This document shows positions 60,414-64,000 of a stretch of DNA of 64,000 nucleotides, in pieces (the first letter of the stretch is position 1; each line of letters begins with the position of its first letter). The translations under genes and the position numbers were made by a program. The stretch is from contig NZ_RHOX01000001.1 in assembly GCF_003946695.1 (NCBI RefSeq), positions 62,001 through 126,000 of the forward strand, read 5' to 3'. The notes beneath the pieces are model-generated. The model did no database searches. It saw only the letters and a program-made list of their open reading frames with translations, and was not told where the DNA came from. This DNA is from Lapidilactobacillus bayanensis. GTDB taxonomy: Bacteria; Bacillota; Bacilli; Lactobacillales; Lactobacillaceae.

Positions 60414-61412
60414 TTGGTAGAGCAACCAGATATTGAAAAAACTTTTATCTTACCAGATCCAGATCAGGCTTTAAATTTACTGGGAATTAATGATGAATAT
60501 TTACATTTGCTCGAAGAAGGTTTGAACGTTTCAATTCATGCTTTTGGTGAGAAAATTGTTGTCACTGGTTCAGCCGTCGCCGTTGATCGGGTCGTTAGTA
60601 TTTTTGAACAACTTGCACGCTTGTTACGCCAAGGGGTGATGATTAATAATAGCGATATTATTAGTGCTATGAAGATGGCCGATCGTGGTACCTTGGCGTA
60701 TTTCAGCGACTTGTACACGGAAGAGATTGTGCGCGATGCCAAAGGTCGCAGTATTCGGGTCAAGAACCTTGGTCAGCGTCAATATGTTCAATCAGTTAAG
60801 CACAACGAAATTACGTTTGGCATTGGGCCGGCTGGTACCGGTAAAACTTATCTTGCCGTTGCCTTGGCTGTTGCAGCTTTGAAAGCGAACGAAGTGCAAC
60901 GCATTATTTTAACTCGTCCGGCTGTTGAAGCTGGTGAAAACTTAGGCTTCTTACCTGGCGATTTGAAAGATAAGATTGATCCTTACTTGCGACCAATTTA
61001 TGATGCCTTGTACAACATCATGGGGACTGAACATGCGAATCGCTTAATGGAACGCGGTATTATTGAGATCGCGCCGTTAGCTTATATGCGCGGTCGTACA
61101 TTGGAAGAAGCACTCGTCATTCTGGACGAAGCGCAAAATACCACGCCTGCGCAAATGAAAATGTTTCTAACTCGGTTAGGGATGAATTCCAAAATGATTG
61201 TTAACGGTGACGTGACTCAAATCGACTTGCCGCACAATCAGCGGAGTGGCTTAATTGAAGCCGCCCATGTTTTAAAGAATGTTAAACATATTGGCTTTGT
61301 GGAGCTCTCCTCATCTGATGTGGTGCGCCACCCAGTTGTTGCCAGCATTATTGATGCTTATGAAAAATATGATCAGGAGCAAGTTAAAAAAGATGAATCT
61401 GGAAATAATTAA
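60414..61412 (+). CDS. phoH: PhoH-like ATPase
   Basis: P-loop ATPase of the PhoH family, RNA-related. KH-like N-terminus, then Walker A GIGPAGTGKTYLAVALA (about residues 130-146) and Walker B ALVILDEAQNT. A TTG at 60396 is in frame but lies before the TTGGAGCG site; the TTG at 60414 is chosen (332 residues). Overlaps ybeY by 20 bases. Confidence 0.93.
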   Translation: MVEQPDIEKTFILPDPDQALNLLGINDEYLHLLEEGLNVSIHAFGEKIVVTGSAVAVDRVVSIFEQLARLLRQGVMINNSDIISAMKMADRGTLAYFSDLYTEEIVRDAKGRSIRVKNLGQRQYVQSVKHNEITFGIGPAGTGKTYLAVALAVAALKANEVQRIILTRPAVEAGENLGFLPGDLKDKIDPYLRPIYDALYNIMGTEHANRLMERGIIEIAPLAYMRGRTLEEALVILDEAQNTTPAQMKMFLTRLGMNSKMIVNGDVTQIDLPHNQRSGLIEAAHVLKNVKHIGFVELSSSDVVRHPVVASIIDAYEKYDQEQVKKDESGNN

Positions 61413-61869
61413 TGAACAACACGTTTTACCAGTTGAACGAGAAGAGTGGATCCGCAATTTAGTTGAATTTGCAGCTAACAAGCTGGATTTACCTGCAGAC
61501 GCTGAAATGTCGATTAGTTTAATTACGGATGACAAGATTCGCGAGATCAACCGTGAGTATCGCGATAAAGATCGGGTCACCGACGTCATCAGTTTTGCGA
61601 TTGAAGACGATGAGAGTGACTTGCCCGACTTTGAAGAATTGGCTGCTGAATTAAATATTCCCCGCAACATCGGTGATTTATTCATTGCACCCGAGCATGT
61701 TAAGGAACAAGCAGTAGAATATGACCATACTTTTGACCGTGAATTCGGCTATACAATCGTGCACGGCTTCTTGCATTTGAATGGATACGATCACATCGAA
61801 CCTGAGGATGAAAAAGTCATGATCAAATTACAAGAGGAAATTCTAGACAGCTATGGCCTCAAACGATAA
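61393..61869 (+). CDS. ybeY: Endoribonuclease YbeY
   Basis: Metal-dependent RNase that acts in 16S rRNA 3' processing and ribosome quality control. Zinc motif HGFLHLNGYDH (H-3x-H-5x-H) near residue 126; EINREYRDKDRVTDVISFA. 158 residues from ATG 61393, inside the end of phoH. Overlaps dgkA by 17 bases at its own end. Confidence 0.95.
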   Translation: MNLEIINEQHVLPVEREEWIRNLVEFAANKLDLPADAEMSISLITDDKIREINREYRDKDRVTDVISFAIEDDESDLPDFEELAAELNIPRNIGDLFIAPEHVKEQAVEYDHTFDREFGYTIVHGFLHLNGYDHIEPEDEKVMIKLQEEILDSYGLKR

Positions 61870-62239
61870 TCAAAAACAGACCAACAAGAACCATACATTC
61901 TACCAATCTTTTCGACATGCCTTAGAAGGCCTTAAAACGACCTTCCAGGACGAGAAAAATTTCAAGCGGCATTTGTTCATTGCCGCGTTAGTTTTGCTAG
62001 CAGGGCTGTTATTTGGCGTTAGCAAGCTAGATTGGCTCTGGTTGATCGTTGTTATTTTCTTAGTGCTGATCGCAGAGTTGTGGAATACAGCGGTAGAATA
62101 TTTAATTGACTTATTAGTTGAGAAGCACTACGATCCATTAGCCAAAAAAGTTAAAGATGTTTCCGCAGCAATCGTGCTAGTTGCCGCAATTTTAGCAGCA
62201 ATTGTTGGCGTCATCATCTTTTCACCATATATATTTTAA
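61853..62239 (+). CDS. dgkA: Diacylglycerol/undecaprenol kinase
   Basis: Small membrane kinase; in Gram-positives it phosphorylates undecaprenol. Three membrane segments (about 43-60, 64-82 and 102-125) and the DgkA motif ELWNTAVEYLIDLLVE. 128 residues. ATG within the ybeY end. A family 2 repeat begins at the base after its stop codon. Confidence 0.92.
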   Translation: MASNDNQKQTNKNHTFYQSFRHALEGLKTTFQDEKNFKRHLFIAALVLLAGLLFGVSKLDWLWLIVVIFLVLIAELWNTAVEYLIDLLVEKHYDPLAKKVKDVSAAIVLVAAILAAIVGVIIFSPYIF

Positions 62240-62352
62240 GAGTGCGAAGGGCAACGGGTTGATTGCGTAGCTCTAACTAGAAAGCACAGCTGGGTGTTAA
62301 CCCAGATGGGATTACTAGTTAGACATAGCAATCAGTTGCGATGAGCACGTTT
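62240..62352 (+). repeat. Repeat family 2, copy d
   Basis: GAGTGCGAAGGGCAACGGG begins immediately after the dgkA stop. Stems TGATTGC/GCAATCA, TCTAACTAG/CTAGTTAGA and CTGGGT/ACCCAG; ends CAGTTGCGATGAGCACGTTT. Confidence 0.85.
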
Positions 62353-62360
62353 CAAAATCA

Positions 62361-62472
62361 GAGTGCGAAGGGCAACGGGTTGCTGGTCCAAATTTAAATG
62401 GAAAGATTGATGCATGCCAATGCAACAAGATTTTCACTTAAATTTCGTACCAGCAGTTGTTCGTAGCACGTT
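62361..62472 (+). repeat. Repeat family 2, copy e (tandem with d)
   Basis: GAGTGCGAAGGGCAACGGG again; stem CTGGT plus AAATTTAA pairs with TTAAATTT plus ACCAG; ends CAGTTGTTCGTAGCACGTTT. Confidence 0.85.
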
Positions 62473-62485
62473 TACTATCATTTTG

Positions 62486-62960
62486 CTCTTCTTCGTGCCT
62501 CCAGGAAATACGCTGGTGGAACGCTGTGGGCTCGACTTTAAGCCAATCTGCGATTGTCTTAAAGCTCGGCCTTGTCGTAAATGCTAAAGCATCAACGACA
62601 ATTTCACAGCTGACCGCGATTTCCCTCCGGCACTGACAAAAGAGATGCAGTGGTGTGATTTAACTTTAAGTTTGTACTTCTCAAAATTTTAGAGGACAGT
62701 TCAACCACTCGTTAATTCAGCGCTTGCGCAAAGGTTGCCCTCTTGTTAGTTAAGTGGCGGGAAATAAATACCGCTCAGTGGTGAGATTGTTGTTGCAGCT
62801 TTAGCTGTTACAACAAGACCTGTCTTGGAGACAATTTTGTAAAAAATTAGCTTCAAGCAGTGTCCACTACGTTCCAGCGACTAGTATTTATTTGCCGTCA
62901 CGGTACCTCACACGTTCTGTATACAACCTTTGTGCAAGTACGAAGTCGCACAAAACGTAT
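62486..62960 (-). repeat. Repeat family 1, copy B
   Basis: Same orientation as copy C. Hairpin stems are ATGCT/AGCAT near 62582 and CAGCT/AGCTG near 62797. Terminal repeats are partial. Together with copies d and e it fills 62240-63000 between dgkA and cdd. Confidence 0.85.
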
Positions 62961-63031
62961 CAACGCAAGTTTCAAATTAACGTCCCAATCCAAGTTCCAT
63001 TTAACTCAGTAATATTTGTGGAGGTAGTGTG

Positions 63032-63427
63032 ATGGATAAATTAATTGAAGCAGCACGAAAGGCTTGGCAACAAGCTTATGTGCCATACTCACACTTTGCG
63101 GTGGGTGCCGCAGTTTTGACAGACGACGGCAAAATTTTTCAAGGCTGCAATATTGAGAATGGTTCTTACAGCATGACGATTTGTGCTGAGCGCGTGGCGA
63201 TGTTCAAAGCAGTTTATGAGGGTTATCATCATTTCAAAGCCATTGCTATTGTCGGAGATACTCATGAGGCTATTTCGCCTTGTGGTGCTTGTCGTCAAGT
63301 AATGACGGAATTTATGCAACCGGAAGATCAAGTTATTCTCACCAATCTCCAAGGTGACGTGAAACAATTTAGCGTTGCCGAACTTTTACCATACTCTTTT
63401 TCATTAAAGGATGATCCGATTAAATGA
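63032..63427 (+). CDS. cdd: Cytidine deaminase
   Basis: Zinc enzyme converting cytidine to uridine. Motifs [18 protein letters not shown] and [10 protein letters not shown], with the zinc Cys residues and catalytic Glu in CAE. 131 residues. GTG 63029 and ATG 63032 are both in frame; the ATG has the better spacing to GGAGG. Overlaps era by four bases (ATGA). Confidence 0.95.
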   Translation: MDKLIEAARKAWQQAYVPYSHFAVGAAVLTDDGKIFQGCNIENGSYSMTICAERVAMFKAVYEGYHHFKAIAIVGDTHEAISPCGACRQVMTEFMQPEDQVILTNLQGDVKQFSVAELLPYSFSLKDDPIK

Positions 63428-64000
63428 CAGATTATAAATCCGGGTTTGTGGCATTGCTAGGACGACCTAATGTTGGTAAATCAACATTAATGAATCGCCT
63501 AGTTGGCGAAAAGGTTGCCATCATGTCACCCAAAGCCCAAACAACTCGTAACAAAATTCAAGGTGTCGTCACTGATGATGAGGCACAGGTTGTCTTCTTA
63601 GATACACCGGGAATTCATAAACCCAAGAACGACCTTGACGATTACATGGACAAGGCCGCCTTTTCAGCCTTGGCAGATGTGGATATTGCCATTTATATGA
63701 CCGGTGCCGAGGATAAAATTGGCCCCGGCGATCGTTATATTCTTGAGCAGTTGGCCAATATTAAAGCACCGTTATTCTTAGTGATTAATAAAATTGACTT
63801 AATTCATCCCGATGATTTATTGTCAATGATTGTTGAGTATCAAGAAATTGCTAACTTTGCTGAAATTATTCCTCTGTCAGCAACTCAAGGCAACAACGTT
63901 GATGAATTGATGGCCGAGATTAAGAAATATTTACCAGCCGGCCCGAAGTTTTATCCTGATGATCAATTAACTGACCATCCTGAATACTTCATTGTTGCCG
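63424..64000 (+). CDS. era: GTPase Era, N-terminal part
   Basis: Ras-like GTPase needed for 16S rRNA processing and 30S assembly. Motifs [24 protein letters not shown] and NKIDLI. The frame is open to the window edge (192 codons), so the C-terminal KH domain is not seen. ATG overlaps the cdd stop. Confidence 0.96.
   Translation, partial: MTDYKSGFVALLGRPNVGKSTLMNRLVGEKVAIMSPKAQTTRNKIQGVVTDDEAQVVFLDTPGIHKPKNDLDDYMDKAAFSALADVDIAIYMTGAEDKIGPGDRYILEQLANIKAPLFLVINKIDLIHPDDLLSMIVEYQEIANFAEIIPLSATQGNNVDELMAEIKKYLPAGPKFYPDDQLTDHPEYFIVA

Noticed and set aside
61279-61392. N-terminal extension of ybeY
   Set aside because: The part before 61393 overlaps phoH in another frame and is unlike YbeY.

Overview
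The window is a low-to-moderate GC Firmicutes chromosome, most likely a member of the Lactobacillaceae. The support is the hrcA-grpE-dnaK locus under a CIRCE operator, frequent TTG starts behind strong AGGAGG-type ribosome sites, a T-box leader in front of hisS-aspS, the DUF3013-prmA-rsmE-rsh-dtd run, and the rpsU-yqeY-phoH-ybeY-dgkA-cdd-era run. The genus cannot be fixed from the sequence alone.

Layout. 1-15.9 kb is core: truB (cut by the window edge), ribF, hemW, the heat-shock genes, dnaJ, lepA, a class A sortase, recJ and apt. 15.3-19.2 kb holds small accessory genes, including a short strong-promoter gene (15981-16100), a promoter/mini-ORF/terminator unit (16214-16379), a ProX/YbaK-type deacylase and a partly decayed membrane-anchored protein. 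20.0-24.0 kb is a collapsed prophage: a DUF4177-like fragment, a hicAB toxin-antitoxin pair with a double operator, an ImmA relic, a minor capsid protein with an extra C-terminal domain followed by an overlapping small acidic gene (toxin-immunity-like), a frameshifted scaffold gene and a truncated capsid gene.

24.39-32.70 kb is a separate integrated element in tRNA-Ser(CGA), bounded by a 15-bp direct repeat. Its integrase is frameshifted and its Rep gene carries an in-frame stop. Its main cargo is a single-polypeptide Type ISP restriction-modification enzyme (nuclease, helicase, methyltransferase and specificity region). The ATG of this gene is followed directly by 13.5 copies of AGAC. With this copy number the ATG frame runs into a stop, so the gene reads as phase-OFF; gain of one unit or loss of two would turn it ON. 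This is the most striking finding in the window.

33.4-36.8 kb is a cluster of membrane proteins, the first frameshifted. 37-43 kb is core (DUF3013, prmA, rsmE, rsh, dtd). 43.4-49.7 kb holds an Rgg-type regulator next to an MFS transporter, then HAD, 2H-phosphoesterase, GNAT and flavin-reductase-like genes. 49.8-64 kb is core again: amidase, T-box-hisS-aspS, msrA, yitT, nfo, ppsR, rpsU, yqeY, phoH, ybeY, dgkA, cdd and era (cut by the window edge).

Two families of intergenic repeats run through the core regions. One is an element of about 500 bp (four copies plus one fragment, both orientations) made of two inverted, diverged arms. The other is a hairpin repeat of about 110 bp (five copies, often tandem, set at gene 3' ends). 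In both families the stems change on both sides between copies so that pairing is kept, which points to selection or a mechanism acting on the folded form.
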